Origin: Burkholderia sp. Bp9142
Lineage (GTDB): Bacteria; Pseudomonadota; Gammaproteobacteria; Burkholderiales; Burkholderiaceae
Direction of reading: 5' to 3'
DNA: 64,000 nt
Assembly: GCF_003853415.1 (NCBI RefSeq)
Contig: NZ_QTPP01000012.1
Span: 1-64,000, forward strand
Below are positions 27,468 to 37,027 of the stretch, piece after piece (within the stretch, counting starts at the first letter, position 1; every line of letters starts with the position of its first letter). The position numbers were made by a program, and so were the translations under genes. The notes beneath the pieces were generated by a model. The model was not told the DNA's origin. It worked only from the letters and a program-made list of their open reading frames with translations, and did no database searches.

Positions 27468-27745
27468 GTGTTGTCTCCAGTCTCGAGGGGCGGCCGGACC
27501 CGGCGCGATCGCGCCGACGCCGGCATCCATGCTTGGCGGTCGAACGGTGCTTCGAGTGTAGCCGCGCATCGGCGTTTCATATTAATACGAACGGTCGTGC
27601 GATTCTACGCGAGCTTAGCAAACCGCGCGGCGTGGCGGCAATCGAGTGAGTGTTCTCTTTCTACACATTCGGGCATCTGCCGCGCGCAGCAGTCGGCCGG
27701 GCGCTCCTACAATACCCGCCATAACAAACCAACGAGAAACAAACC

Positions 27746-28642
27746 ATGTCGTTTGAGGCGTTTGTACCGTTTCGCGTGACGGTGCAGGACACCGACATCT
27801 TCGGTGTCAAAGGAGGCGCGGGGCCGCCGCTTCTGCTGCTGCACGGCCATCCGCAGACCCACATGATCTGGCATCGCGTCGCCGCGACGCTGGCGAATCA
27901 CTTCACGGTGATCGCGACCGACCTGCGCGGCTACGGCGCGTCGGGCAAGCCGCCGAGCGACGCACGGCATGCGCCGTATTCGAAACGCGCGATGGCGGCC
28001 GACCAGGTCGCCGTGATGCGGCATTTCGGTTTCGCGCAATTTCACGTCTGCGCGCACGATCGCGGCGCACGCGTCGCGCATCGGCTCGCGCTCGATCATC
28101 CGGCGGCCGTCGAGCGGATGATGCTGCTCGACATCGCGCCGACGCTCGCGATGTACGAGCAGACCGATCGTGCGTTCGCGACCGCGTATTTCCATTGGTT
28201 CTTCCTGATCCAGCCGGTGCCGCTGCCCGAAACGCTGATCGAAGGCCGCACCGATGCGTACATCGAGCGCGTGATGGGCAATCGTTCCGCCGGGCTCGCG
28301 CCGTTCGCGCCGGAAGCGCTCGCCGCGTATCGCGCCGCGCTCGCGCAGCCGGGCGCCGTGCATGCGATGTGCGAGGACTATCGCGCGTCGGCGACGATCG
28401 ATCTCGAGCACGACCGCGCGGATCTCGAGCGCGGCAACAAGATCGCGTGCCCGCTGCGCGTGCTGTGGGGCGAGAACGGGATCGTCGGCCGCTGCTTCGA
28501 TCCGCTCGACGAATGGCGGCGCGTCGCGCGCGACGTCAGCGGCCGCGCGCTCGATTGCGGGCACTACATCCCGGAAGAGGCGCCCGTCGCGCTGATCGAC
28601 GAGCTGCTCGCGTTCTTCGAAGCGCGCGACGCGGCCGCGTGA
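27746..28642 (+). CDS. Fluoroacetate dehalogenase-like alpha/beta hydrolase
   Basis: A 298-residue alpha/beta hydrolase. All residues known to matter in fluoroacetate dehalogenases of the RPA1163/FAc-DEX type are in place: nucleophile D105 with R106 and R109 (HDRGARV), acid D129 (LLDIAP), halide pocket H150 and W151 (YFHWFF) and Y212 (EDYRA), and base H273 (CGHYIPEE). This set supports hydrolysis of haloacetates and possibly fluoroacetate. Homologues without activity on fluoride exist, so substrate should be treated as likely, not proven. It is monocistronic. Confidence 0.9.
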   Translation: MSFEAFVPFRVTVQDTDIFGVKGGAGPPLLLLHGHPQTHMIWHRVAATLANHFTVIATDLRGYGASGKPPSDARHAPYSKRAMAADQVAVMRHFGFAQFHVCAHDRGARVAHRLALDHPAAVERMMLLDIAPTLAMYEQTDRAFATAYFHWFFLIQPVPLPETLIEGRTDAYIERVMGNRSAGLAPFAPEALAAYRAALAQPGAVHAMCEDYRASATIDLEHDRADLERGNKIACPLRVLWGENGIVGRCFDPLDEWRRVARDVSGRALDCGHYIPEEAPVALIDELLAFFEARDAAA

Positions 28643-28676
28643 GCGGCGCCGGCCGCGGCGGGTAGCGCGCCGGCGG

Positions 28677-29168
28677 TCAGCGGCGCGCGGCGTCGTCTTC
28701 GACGAGCGGCGGCAGGCGGCGCGGCACGGGCGTCGACTTCACGATCGCCGTGCTCGTTTCCGCGCGCTCCGTCACCTTCGACAGGATGTCGTCGAGATGC
28801 TCGATCGAGCGCAGGTAGAGCCGGCAGATGAAGCAGTCCTCGCCGGTCACCTTGTCGCATTCGACGAATTCCGGGATCCGCCGCAACACCTCCTCGACGA
28901 GATGCAACTGCCCCGGCAGCGGCTTCACGCGGACGATCGCCTGCAGCGTGTAGCCGAGCGCGCGCGGGTCGAGCTCGACGGTGAAGCCTGCGATCACGCC
29001 CTGTGCTTCGAGCCGCCGCACGCGGTCGGCGGTCGCGGGCGCCGACAGCCCGATCTGCCGTGCCAGTTCGCTGGTGGCGATGCGCGCGTCCTCGGCGAGC
29101 GCCGCGAGGATCGCGCGGTCGGTCGCGTCCAGTGACGCGACGGCGGGCGGGGAAAGGCGTTTCGACAT
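28677..29168 (-). CDS. Lrp/AsnC-family transcriptional regulator
   Basis: A 163-residue regulator with an N-terminal helix-turn-helix (about 30-65: TSELARQIGLSAPATADRVR) and a C-terminal RAM ligand domain (VRVKPLPGQLHLVEEVLRRI, then CDKVTGEDCFICRLYL). It is divergent from an EamA exporter gene with 110 bp between the starts. This suggests that it controls the exporter in response to an amino acid, by analogy with other Lrp/EamA pairs. Confidence 0.94.
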   Translation of the reverse strand: MSKRLSPPAVASLDATDRAILAALAEDARIATSELARQIGLSAPATADRVRRLEAQGVIAGFTVELDPRALGYTLQAIVRVKPLPGQLHLVEEVLRRIPEFVECDKVTGEDCFICRLYLRSIEHLDDILSKVTERAETSTAIVKSTPVPRRLPPLVEDDAARR

Positions 29169-29278
29169 GATCGCTTTGCTTTCGAAGGTGAATCGGTGGT
29201 TTCGCTTCAGTTTAGCCGTGGATGCACGGAAAGCAAGTTCCTAGAATCGAAGTCATTCCCTCTCGTCAAACGGAGTCC

Positions 29279-30184
29279 ATGATGGCCTCGAACGAAATCC
29301 GCCGCGGTGCCGCCGAGATGGTCGTCGCGATGATGATGTCCGGCACGATCGGCTGGCTCGTGATGTCGTCGCAGCAACCGCTCACCAACGTCGTGTTCTT
29401 CCGCTGCCTGTTCGGCGCCGCGACGCTCGCGATCGTCTGCGCGGCGCTCGGCTTGCTGCGCCGCGCGCTGTTCTCGCCGCGCATGCTCGCGCTCGCGGCG
29501 CTCGGCAGCGTCGCGATCGTCGCGAACTGGCTGCTGCTGTTCGCCGCGTATTCGCGCGCGTCGATCTCGATGGCGACCGCCGTCTACAACACGCAGCCGT
29601 TCATGCTCGTCGCGCTCGGCGCGATCGTGTTCCGCGAACGGATCAGCGCGTCGACGATCGCGTGGCTCGCGCTCGCCTTCGTCGGGCTCGTGTGCGTGGT
29701 GCGGGTCGAGCCGGCCGTGCTCGCGGTGCCCGGCGAATATCTCGAAGGCGTCGCGCTGTCGCTCGGGGCGGCATTCCTGTACGCGGTGTCGTCGATCGTC
29801 ACGAAGCACCTGAAGGGCACGCCGCCGCATCTGCTCGCATTGCTGCAGGCCGGCCTCGGCATCGTGCTGCTCGCGCCGTTCGCGCACTTCGGCACGTTGC
29901 CCGCGACGGCCGCGCAATGGCTCGATCTCGTCGTGCTCGGCGTCGTGAACACCGGCCTGATGTATGTGCTGCTGTACGGCGCGATCCAGAAGCTGCCGGT
30001 CGCGACGACGGGCGCGCTGTCGTTCGTCTATCCGGTCGTCGCGATCATCGTCGATCGCGTCGCGTTCGGGCAGACGCTCGCATGGACGCAGGTGCTCGGC
30101 GCGCTCCTGATCCTGCTTGCGGCGGCCGGCGTGAACCTCGGCTGGCGCATCGTGCCCGCGCGTCGCGCGGCGGTCGGCAACTGA
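29279..30184 (+). CDS. EamA/DMT-family transporter
   Basis: A 301-residue inner-membrane protein with ten predicted transmembrane segments in two EamA repeats (about 10-140 and 155-290). DMT exporters of this type often export amino acids or related metabolites. Two consecutive ATGs occur (29279 and 29282), and the GGAG site fits the second slightly better. Its neighbour is a divergent Lrp-type regulator gene. A strong terminator follows at 30369. Confidence 0.93.
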   Translation: MMASNEIRRGAAEMVVAMMMSGTIGWLVMSSQQPLTNVVFFRCLFGAATLAIVCAALGLLRRALFSPRMLALAALGSVAIVANWLLLFAAYSRASISMATAVYNTQPFMLVALGAIVFRERISASTIAWLALAFVGLVCVVRVEPAVLAVPGEYLEGVALSLGAAFLYAVSSIVTKHLKGTPPHLLALLQAGLGIVLLAPFAHFGTLPATAAQWLDLVVLGVVNTGLMYVLLYGAIQKLPVATTGALSFVYPVVAIIVDRVAFGQTLAWTQVLGALLILLAAAGVNLGWRIVPARRAAVGN

Positions 30185-30368
30185 AACGGTCGTGCGATCG
30201 TTCGCCGCTACGGCGCGTCGCCAACGCGCGTCGGCGCCGCGTCCGGGAACGAAGGTTGCGCGTGAAACATGCTGTAAGAAGCTGTAGGGAAACACCCGAT
30301 GCGACGCTGCGGCGTCGCTCGTATGATGCGGGCTGTGACGTTGATCACGTTCACAGGATTCCGATCTC

Positions 30369-30404
30369 ATGCCGTTCGCCAGACTGGTCGAACGGCATTT
30401 TTTT
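30369..30404 (+). terminator. Rho-independent terminator after the EamA gene
   Basis: ATGCCGTTCG pairs perfectly with CGAACGGCAT around a 10-base loop, followed by seven Ts. It ends at the 3' end of the convergent DUF1289 gene. Confidence 0.92.
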
Positions 30405-30609
30405 ATGCGCCGCTCCTGGCGAGCAGGCGCCGCCGCGCGTCGAGCCGCGCGAGCAACGCGCGCCTCGCATCGTCGTCCGACGCGCGCCATCCCTTGATCT
30501 CGTCGCGCGTGCGCAGGCAGCCCGCGCACCAGTCGGTGCGCGGGTCGATCCTGCATACGTCGGTGCACGGCGATGCGACCGTGCCGACCGGCACCGGCAC
30601 GCCGCTCAT
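30403..30609 (-). CDS. DUF1289 (YdhL-type) small Cys-rich protein
   Basis: A 68-residue protein with the family pattern SPCTDVCRIDPRTDWCAGC followed by LRTRDEIKGW. Its four cysteines could bind a metal or Fe-S cluster. The start at 30609 overlaps the stop of the YbaK-family gene (ATGA), so the two are probably translated together. The role is unknown. Confidence 0.9.
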   Translation of the reverse strand: MSGVPVPVGTVASPCTDVCRIDPRTDWCAGCLRTRDEIKGWRASDDDARRALLARLDARRRLLARSGA

Positions 30610-31112
30610 GCGTCGTTGCGCAGCGCGACGTCGGCGACGGGCGCGCCCGTCAGCGTGACGAGCTCCTGCGGAGACAGGTTGAACACCGCGTGCGGATGGC
30701 CGGCGGCCGCCCACAGGCTGTCGAGCTCGAGCAGGTCGGCATCGATCAGCGTGACCGGTTCGACGAGATGGCCGATCGGGCAGACGCCGCCGATCGCGTA
30801 GCCGGTGTGGTCGCGCACGAACTTCGCATCGGCGCGGCCGACCGCGCCGACCTGAGCGGCGACCTTCTGCTCGTCGACGCGGTTGACGCCGCTTGCGACG
30901 ACGAGCACCGGCAACCCGTCCGATTCGCGGCGAAACAGGATCGACTTCGCGATCTGCGCGACCGAGCAGCCGAGCCCGGCCGCGGCCTCGGCGGAGGTCT
31001 TGCCGGTTTCGGCGAGCATCACGATCCCTTTCGCATGCCCGCGTTCGCGCAGCAGCAGCGCGACGCGTCGCGCGGAATCGGGGAGGGAGTCGAATGAAGC
31101 AGGTGTCGTCAT
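30606..31112 (-). CDS. YbaK/EbsC-family aminoacyl-tRNA deacylase
   Basis: A 168-residue trans-editing domain protein. Typical elements are KSILFRRESDGLPVLVV, the VNRVDEQKVAAQVG stretch with a conserved Lys, and the GYAIGGVCPIGH loop of the active site. Relatives clear mischarged Pro-tRNA or Cys-tRNA(Pro). It lies 23 bp downstream of the HMG-CoA lyase stop on the same strand and overlaps the DUF1289 gene. Confidence 0.9.
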   Translation of the reverse strand: MTTPASFDSLPDSARRVALLLRERGHAKGIVMLAETGKTSAEAAAGLGCSVAQIAKSILFRRESDGLPVLVVASGVNRVDEQKVAAQVGAVGRADAKFVRDHTGYAIGGVCPIGHLVEPVTLIDADLLELDSLWAAAGHPHAVFNLSPQELVTLTGAPVADVALRNDA

Positions 31113-31134
31113 GGGGAATCCGTGAGTGTCGGGG

Positions 31135-32067
31135 TCAGACGCAGCTCGGCGTGTCGGCCGCGCTCTGCGCCTTGGCGAGCAGCGCGCGGCCGGCGCGCGA
31201 TGCGTTCGCGCGGCCGATCGCGGTCGAGATGAAGTCGCCGGCGGCGACCACCTGCGCGAGGTCGATGCCGGTGTCGATGCCGAGGCCCTGCATCAGGTAC
31301 AGCACGTCCTCGGTCGCGACGTTGCCGGTCGCGCCCTTCGCGTACGGGCAGCCGCCGAGGCCGGCGACCGACGCGTGGAAGATCTCGATCCCTTCGAACA
31401 GCGCCGCGTAGATGTTCGCGAGCGCCTGGCCGTAGGTGTCGTGGAAGTGGCCCGACAGCCGTTCGCGCGGAAACACGCGCGTGACGGCCGCGAGCACTTC
31501 GCGCGTGCGCTTCGGCGTGCCGACGCCGATCGTGTCGGCGATGTCGATCTCGTCGCAGCCGAGCGCGGCGAAGCGCTCGACCACGTCGACGACCGATGCG
31601 ACCGGCACGTCGCCCTGGTACGGGCAGCCGAGCGTGCACGACACGCTGCCGCGCAGCCGCAGGCCGGCATCCTTCGCGGCCTTCGCGACCGGCTCGAAGC
31701 GCGCGATGCTCTCGGCGATGCTGCAGTTGATGTTCCGCTGCGAGAACGCCTCGCTCGCCGCGCCGAAGATCACCACTTCGTCGGCGCGTGCGGCGAGCGC
31801 ATTCTCGAAGCCTTTCAGGTTCGGCGTGAGCACCGAATACACGGTGCCCGCGCGACGCTCGATGCCGGCCATCACGTCGGCGCCGTCGGCCATCTGCGGC
31901 ACCCATTTCGGCGACACGAACGACGCGGCCTCGACGTTGCGGAAGCCGGCGCGCGACAGCCGGTCGACGAGCGCGATCTTCACGTCGGTCGGCACGAAGG
32001 TCTGTTCGTTCTGCAGCCCGTCGCGCGGGCCGACTTCGACGATCTTGACGGCGGTGGGGAACGTCAT
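31135..32067 (-). CDS. Hydroxymethylglutaryl-CoA lyase
   Basis: A 310-residue TIM-barrel lyase that cleaves HMG-CoA to acetoacetate and acetyl-CoA, the last step of leucine breakdown. It has the start VEVGPRDGLQNE with R15 and D16, the metal His motif GHFHDTYGQ and the signature GLGGCPYAKGATGN with the catalytic Cys. The usual liu/acyl-CoA dehydrogenase genes are not adjacent here. The start has a GGAGACAACC site. Confidence 0.96.
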   Translation of the reverse strand: MTFPTAVKIVEVGPRDGLQNEQTFVPTDVKIALVDRLSRAGFRNVEAASFVSPKWVPQMADGADVMAGIERRAGTVYSVLTPNLKGFENALAARADEVVIFGAASEAFSQRNINCSIAESIARFEPVAKAAKDAGLRLRGSVSCTLGCPYQGDVPVASVVDVVERFAALGCDEIDIADTIGVGTPKRTREVLAAVTRVFPRERLSGHFHDTYGQALANIYAALFEGIEIFHASVAGLGGCPYAKGATGNVATEDVLYLMQGLGIDTGIDLAQVVAAGDFISTAIGRANASRAGRALLAKAQSAADTPSCV

Positions 32068-32097
32068 GGTTGTCTCCAGTTTTGTGTAGGGCGGAAT

Positions 32098-33039
32098 TCA
32101 GTAGCCGCGCGCGTAGTCGACGACGCCGCCGATACGCTCGCCGCGCTCGAGCGCGCGGATCTTGCCGGCGATCTGTTCGACGGCTTCGTCGCGCAGCGTC
32201 TCGGCCGAGCAGTGCGGCGTGATCGTGATGCGCGGCGCATGCCAGAACGGGTGGTCGACCGGCAGCGGCTCGTGCTGGAACACGTCGAGCGTCGCGGCGG
32301 CGACCTGGCCGCTCGCGAGCGCGTCGAGCAGGTCGGCTTCGACGAGATGCGCGCCGCGTGCGACGTTCACCAGGTACGCGCCCGGCGCCAGCTTTGCGAA
32401 GGTGCGCGCCGACAGGATCCCGTCGGTGTCGCGCGTGCTCGGCAGCAGGTTCACGAGTACTTTCGCGCCGTCGATGCAGGCGTCGAGTGCGTCGTCACCC
32501 GCGAAGGTCTCGATCCCGTCGAGCCGCTTCGGGCCGCGGCTGTAGCCGCGCACCGGCAGCCCGAGCGCCGCGAGCGCCTGCGCGACCTGTGCGCCGAGCA
32601 CGCCGAGGCCGAGCACGGCGACGGTGAAGCGCGCGCGCGGATGCGGCTCGAGCACCTGCCAGCGGCGCTCGCGCTGCAGCGCCTCGTATTCGTCGAAGCG
32701 GCGCAGGTAGCGCAGCACCGCGTGCGTCACGTATTCGATCATCTGCCGCGCCATGCCCGAATCCTCGAGGCGCACCAGCGGCACGTCGCGCGGCAGCGTG
32801 CCGGGATGCGCGCGGTCGAGCGCGAGCAGCGCGTCGACGCCCGCGCCGAGATTGAAGATCGCACGCAGGCCGTCGCGCGGCGCGAACAGCTCGCGCGGCG
32901 CGCGCCACACGAGCGCGTAGTCGGCGGCGGCCGTGTCGCCCGGCTGCCACGCGCGCAGCTCCGCGTCGGGCAGTGCCTGCGCGATCGCGTCGCGCCACGC
33001 GCCGGCTTCCTGCTGCGGCGAGTAGAACAGGATCTTCAT
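32098..33039 (-). CDS. Glyoxylate/hydroxypyruvate reductase A-like D-2-hydroxyacid dehydrogenase
   Basis: A 313-residue NAD(P)H-dependent reductase of the GhrA branch. It has a Rossmann core (VAVLGLGVLGAQVAQALAAL near 140), the VNVARGAHLVEADL segment holding the substrate Arg and the ITPHCSAET catalytic His near 285. It reduces glyoxylate or hydroxypyruvate. The VOC protein gene upstream ends 4 bp away, and HMG-CoA lyase is 30 bp downstream, so a minus-strand operon from 33481 to 30403 is likely. Confidence 0.93.
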   Translation of the reverse strand: MKILFYSPQQEAGAWRDAIAQALPDAELRAWQPGDTAAADYALVWRAPRELFAPRDGLRAIFNLGAGVDALLALDRAHPGTLPRDVPLVRLEDSGMARQMIEYVTHAVLRYLRRFDEYEALQRERRWQVLEPHPRARFTVAVLGLGVLGAQVAQALAALGLPVRGYSRGPKRLDGIETFAGDDALDACIDGAKVLVNLLPSTRDTDGILSARTFAKLAPGAYLVNVARGAHLVEADLLDALASGQVAAATLDVFQHEPLPVDHPFWHAPRITITPHCSAETLRDEAVEQIAGKIRALERGERIGGVVDYARGY

Positions 33040-33043
33040 GCGC

Positions 33044-33481
33044 TTACTTGGCGAACAGCTGGCCGATGTCGGCGAACGCCTTGAACTCGAGCGCGTTGCC
33101 GCACGGATCGAGGAAGAACATCGTCGCCTGCTCGCCGACCTCGCCCTTGAAGCGGATGTGCGGCTCGATCACGAAGCGCGTGTGCGCGGCCTTCAGTTTG
33201 TCGGCGAGCGCATGCCATTCGTCCATCGACAGCACGACGCCGAAGTGGCGCACGGGCACGTCGTCGCCGTCGACCGGATTCACCGCGCTTTTGCCGGTTT
33301 CGTCCGGCGCGAGGTGCGCGACGAGCTGGTGGCCGAAGAAATCGAAGTCGACCCAGTGGTCCGAGCTGCGGCCCTCCGGGCAGCCGAGCAGGCCGCCGTA
33401 GAACGCGCGCGCGCCGGCGAGGCTCGACACGGGAAAGGCGAGATGGAACGGGCGCAGCGCGCCGGCGGGCGTAGCGGACAT
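33044..33481 (-). CDS. VOC-family (glyoxalase/dioxygenase fold) protein
   Basis: A 145-residue protein with two beta-alpha-beta-beta-beta repeats. It begins [21 protein letters not shown] and has a metal-type His early, [11 protein letters not shown] in the middle and [15 protein letters not shown] with a Glu ligand at the end. The fold is clear but the substrate is not. AGGAG lies 8 bp before the ATG at 33481. It is the first gene of the minus-strand cluster that includes GhrA and HMG-CoA lyase. Confidence 0.9.
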   Translation of the reverse strand: MSATPAGALRPFHLAFPVSSLAGARAFYGGLLGCPEGRSSDHWVDFDFFGHQLVAHLAPDETGKSAVNPVDGDDVPVRHFGVVLSMDEWHALADKLKAAHTRFVIEPHIRFKGEVGEQATMFFLDPCGNALEFKAFADIGQLFAK

Positions 33482-33727
33482 CGGACGTCTCCTGTCGATC
33501 GAACCCGGCGCGGCGGCGCCCGGTTCGATCCGATGCATGGCAAGCGGGAAGCCCACATTCTACGGTTTCGCGGCGCGTTGCGCCGCCGCGAGGCTGCCGG
33601 CCCGTGCCGCGCGGCCGTTCCCGGTGGCCGTCCCGCGCAAAAGCAAAGCACAAAATATTGGTTCGGCCGCCGCGCGCGGCGCGCCACAATCGAACCTCGT
33701 CTCCAAGCAAAGCAAGCGAGGGCAATC

Positions 33728-34351
33728 ATGCGCGCATGCAGCAAATCGGCGTGGCCGCCGCGGCTCGTGACCGTTCCGGGCCTGCACGGGAGTGAAGGCG
33801 CCCACTGGCAGAGCTGGCTGGAGCGGCAGTTCCCGCGTTCGCTGCGGGTCGAGCAGGCCGACTGGGACGCCCCCGACCTCGCGCGCTGGGCGCAGTCCGT
33901 GCGCGCGCTGCTCGAGCGCGAGCGCGGCCCGTTCGTGCTGGCCGCGCACAGCTTCGGCTGCCTCGCGGCCGCGCATGCGCTCGCGCAATGGCCGCAGGCG
34001 GCCGACGTCGCGGGCGTGCTGCTCGTCGCCCCGGCCAGTCCGCAGAAATTCACGTTCGCGGGGCCGTTCGACGCGCGCCGGCTCGCGGTGCCGTCGATCG
34101 TGATCGGCAGCGAGACCGATCCGTGGATGCCGCTCGCCGATGCGCGCACGCTCGCGCAGCGGCTCGGCAGCGCGTTCGTGAACCTCGGCGACGCGGGACA
34201 CATCAACACCGCGGCCGGCTTCGGGCCGTGGCCGCGCGCGAAGTACTTCATCGACACGCTGGTGCATTGCGCGGCGCCGCTGCGCTTTCGCGACGCGGAC
34301 GACGGCTTCGACGCCGCGCTCGTCGACCGCGCGCTTGCGCACGCGATCTGA
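33728..34351 (+). CDS. RBBP9/YdeN-family serine hydrolase
   Basis: A 207-residue small alpha/beta hydrolase. The triad is S75 in AAHSFGC, D131 in SETDPW and H158 in GDAGHIN. The N-terminus (VTVPGLHGSEGAHWQSWLE) and the HINTAAGFGPWP tail define the RBBP9 family. The substrate is unknown. The upstream AT-rich stretch with AAAGCAAAGC repeats near 33643-33660 may be its promoter. Confidence 0.92.
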   Translation: MRACSKSAWPPRLVTVPGLHGSEGAHWQSWLERQFPRSLRVEQADWDAPDLARWAQSVRALLERERGPFVLAAHSFGCLAAAHALAQWPQAADVAGVLLVAPASPQKFTFAGPFDARRLAVPSIVIGSETDPWMPLADARTLAQRLGSAFVNLGDAGHINTAAGFGPWPRAKYFIDTLVHCAAPLRFRDADDGFDAALVDRALAHAI

Positions 34352-34405
34352 CACCATCAGGCACGCGCTGCGCGGCGAGCGCCGCGCAACGTCGTGCCGC
34401 CGCGC

Positions 34406-36526
34406 TTACGACGCGGAGACGGGCCGCACCGCGGCCGGATCCGAGTAGCTCGACCGGCCGTTCTCGACGTGGCCCGCGAAGCGGCGCGAGAACGTGCCGT
34501 TCGCGCCGTCGCTCACCGTCACGTCATACCAGTGGTGGCTCGACGCGAGCGCCCATTGCTCGACGTGTTCGTCGCCGCCGTGCAGCGTCACCTGGCGCGC
34601 GGGCGTGCCGTACGCGTTGTCGGCCAGCGTCAGCGTGACGTGACCCGCGCCATGGTTGCGCAGCTTCAGGTACAGGTTGCCGTTCGCGATGTCGTAGCCG
34701 GCCTTGACCTCCGGTTGCGCCTGGTTGCGGCGGCGCGCGGTCGCGGCCGACACGTTGCCCGCGAACATCCGCACGAAGCCGTTCGGCCCGTACACCGAGA
34801 ACGCGTACGCACCGTTCGTCTCCGCCAGGTCGAAGTCCGCGTGCAGCACGCGGCGTGCGCCGACCGTGTAGCGCCACGGGCCGTCGGTGCGGTTCGTCGC
34901 GTACACCTGGAAGTGCGCACCCTGGTTGCCGCGGTTCGCGAACTCGATGCGCAGCGTGTTGCCGCCATAGAGGCTCGCATTCACATGCAGTTCGTAGGGC
35001 AGCGCGCGTGCGGGCCGCACGCCGGGTTCCTGCGGGTCGATCGGCGACGGCGTCGCGGGCACGGTCGGCGCGGGCTGCGACGTGCATTGCTGGTCGGCGG
35101 TCGAACGGTACTGGCTCGTATCGGGCAGCGACGGGAACGTCGCGTCGGATGAGCGGAAGTCGAATGCGGCGGTGAGGTCGCCGCAGACGGTCCGGCGCCA
35201 CGGCGTGATGTTCGGCTCGTCGACGCCGAAGCGCTCGCCGATGAAGCGGATCACCGACGTGTGGTCGAACACCTGCGAGCACACGAAGCCGCCTTTCGAC
35301 CACGGCGACACGATCGTCATCGGCACGCGCGGCCCGAGGCCGTACGGCAGCCCGTCGGCGGTGTAGCTGCCGCCGCGGCCGGGGTTCACGACGGTATGCA
35401 GCTCGCCGTCGGTCGTCACGGTCGAGGCGCCCTGCGCGGCCGACGTCGGCGGCTGCGGCGGCACGACGTGATCGAAGAAGCCGTCGTTCTCGTCGTACAT
35501 GATGAACAGCACGGTCTTCGCCCACACGTCCGGATTCGACGTCAGCGCGTCGAGGATCTGCGACGTGTAGTTCGCGCCGTACGCGGGCGTGTATTTCGGA
35601 TGCTCGGAGAACACGGCGGGCGGCAGCAGCCACGACACCTGCGGCAGCCGGTCGTTGATCACGTCGTCCTTCAGGTTGTCGAGCGTGCGCACCGTCTGCG
35701 CACGCTGGTACAGCGACGAGCCCGGCTTCGCGTTGATGAAGTTCGTGAAGTTCTGCAGGATGTTCGTGCCGTAGTTGCCGTTGTACGGATCGGCCCAGGT
35801 GAGCCCCTGCTGGTAGATCTGCCACGACACGCCGCGCGCCTCGAGCCGTTCGGGGAAGGTCGTCCACGACAGCAGCTGGTACGCGGGCGGCAGGTCGCCG
35901 TCGACGTAGTCGGCGTTGTCGAGCAGCGGGCCGCCGAACTTGCCGGTCGGATCGACCGTGCCCGTCATCAGGTACGAGCGGTTCGGGTGCGTCGGCCCCG
36001 GCAGCGAGCAGAAGTAGTTGTCGCACACGGTGAACGCATCGGCGAGCGCGTAGTGGAACGGGATGTCCTCGCGCACGTGATAGCCCATCGTCATGTCGGT
36101 CTTGTTCGCGGGCCACTGGTCGTAGCGGCCGCCGTCGATCGCCGCGTGGGTCTTCGCCCACGAGTGGTCGAGCGCGCCGAGGCACTGTGCGCTGGTCGTC
36201 TTCGTGTCGAGCCGGAACGGCAGCACGGGTTTCGCCGGGTCTTCCTTCGACGGCTGGTACCACACCGGCTTGCCGTCCGGCAGCGGGATCGGGAAGCGGT
36301 CGTTGTAGCCGCGCACGCCGCGCAGGTGACCGAAGTAATGGTCGAACGAGCGATTTTCCTGCATGAACACGACGATGTGCTGGACATCGCGGATCGTGCC
36401 GGTGCCGCGCGCGGCCGGAATCGCGAGCGCGCGGCGGATCGATTCGGGGAACGCGTTGAGCGCGACGGCCGCGCCCGCGGATTGTGCGACGGTATGCAGG
36501 AAACGCCGGCGGCTGGATGACGTCAT
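34406..36526 (-). CDS. Tat-exported phospholipase C, phosphocholine-specific
   Basis: A 706-residue exported phospholipase C of the PlcH/PlcN family. A twin-arginine signal (SRRRFLHTVAQSAGAAVAL) comes first. The phosphoesterase domain follows, with VVFMQENRSFDHYFGHLRG near 50 and DENDGFFDHVVPP near 340. Two C-terminal DUF756-type beta domains span about 500-690. It releases phosphocholine from phosphatidylcholine and sphingomyelin. Known Burkholderia non-haemolytic enzymes share this form. A small lipoprotein gene lies 50 bp upstream on the same strand and may be co-expressed. Confidence 0.95.
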   Translation of the reverse strand: MTSSSRRRFLHTVAQSAGAAVALNAFPESIRRALAIPAARGTGTIRDVQHIVVFMQENRSFDHYFGHLRGVRGYNDRFPIPLPDGKPVWYQPSKEDPAKPVLPFRLDTKTTSAQCLGALDHSWAKTHAAIDGGRYDQWPANKTDMTMGYHVREDIPFHYALADAFTVCDNYFCSLPGPTHPNRSYLMTGTVDPTGKFGGPLLDNADYVDGDLPPAYQLLSWTTFPERLEARGVSWQIYQQGLTWADPYNGNYGTNILQNFTNFINAKPGSSLYQRAQTVRTLDNLKDDVINDRLPQVSWLLPPAVFSEHPKYTPAYGANYTSQILDALTSNPDVWAKTVLFIMYDENDGFFDHVVPPQPPTSAAQGASTVTTDGELHTVVNPGRGGSYTADGLPYGLGPRVPMTIVSPWSKGGFVCSQVFDHTSVIRFIGERFGVDEPNITPWRRTVCGDLTAAFDFRSSDATFPSLPDTSQYRSTADQQCTSQPAPTVPATPSPIDPQEPGVRPARALPYELHVNASLYGGNTLRIEFANRGNQGAHFQVYATNRTDGPWRYTVGARRVLHADFDLAETNGAYAFSVYGPNGFVRMFAGNVSAATARRRNQAQPEVKAGYDIANGNLYLKLRNHGAGHVTLTLADNAYGTPARQVTLHGGDEHVEQWALASSHHWYDVTVSDGANGTFSRRFAGHVENGRSSYSDPAAVRPVSAS

Positions 36527-36576
36527 GTTATTTCACCTCGGTTCTGCGATCGGGGACAGGAACAGGTGCGGCGGGA

Positions 36577-36867
36577 TCAGTGCGGCGATGATGCGGCGAC
36601 GCCGGACGCGCCCGCGTTCGTCGCGGGCTTGGCGTCGTCGTCGTCGTCGGGCGGGTAGTGGACGACGGGCGGCGCGAGCGGCGCGGCCTCGGACGCGGCG
36701 GCGTTCGGGTTCGCGCTTGCGTCGCTGTTGAACGCACTCGCGGAACCGGACGATGCGCCAGCCTGCTGCGAGGCGTCGGCCGTATGCGCGTCGTGCGGCG
36801 CGTCGTCGCTGCAGGCGGCGACGAAGGTGGCGGCACACAGAACGACGACGAGGGCAACGCGACGCAT
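36577..36867 (-). CDS. Small acidic lipoprotein
   Basis: A 96-residue protein with a lipoprotein signal (FVAAC at about 15-19, CSDD after cleavage) and a disordered Ala/Ser/Asn-rich body with an acidic DDDDD run. The Asp after the Cys+1 Ser does not clearly signal inner-membrane retention. It precedes the phospholipase C gene, so it may help with secretion or surface display, but that is inference only. The start at 36867 has AGGAGAGA upstream. Confidence 0.78.
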   Translation of the reverse strand: MRRVALVVVLCAATFVAACSDDAPHDAHTADASQQAGASSGSASAFNSDASANPNAAASEAAPLAPPVVHYPPDDDDDAKPATNAGASGVAASSPH

Positions 36868-37027
36868 GACTTCTCTCCTGGCAGGCGGATCGGGAAACGT
36901 TTTCGAGTATGCCGCTGCGATGCGACGATTCGGTGAATCGTTTGCGACCGGAGCATGATCGCGAATGGCTTTCGTCGAGCCGACCAAATGCTTTCGCGCG
37001 CTTCGACGCGCATGCGAGTGCCGTGTC

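Noticed and set aside
30334..30349. CRP-like site TGTGA-N6-TCACG
   Set aside because: It sits between the 3' ends of convergent genes with no start codon downstream, so no regulatory role is apparent.
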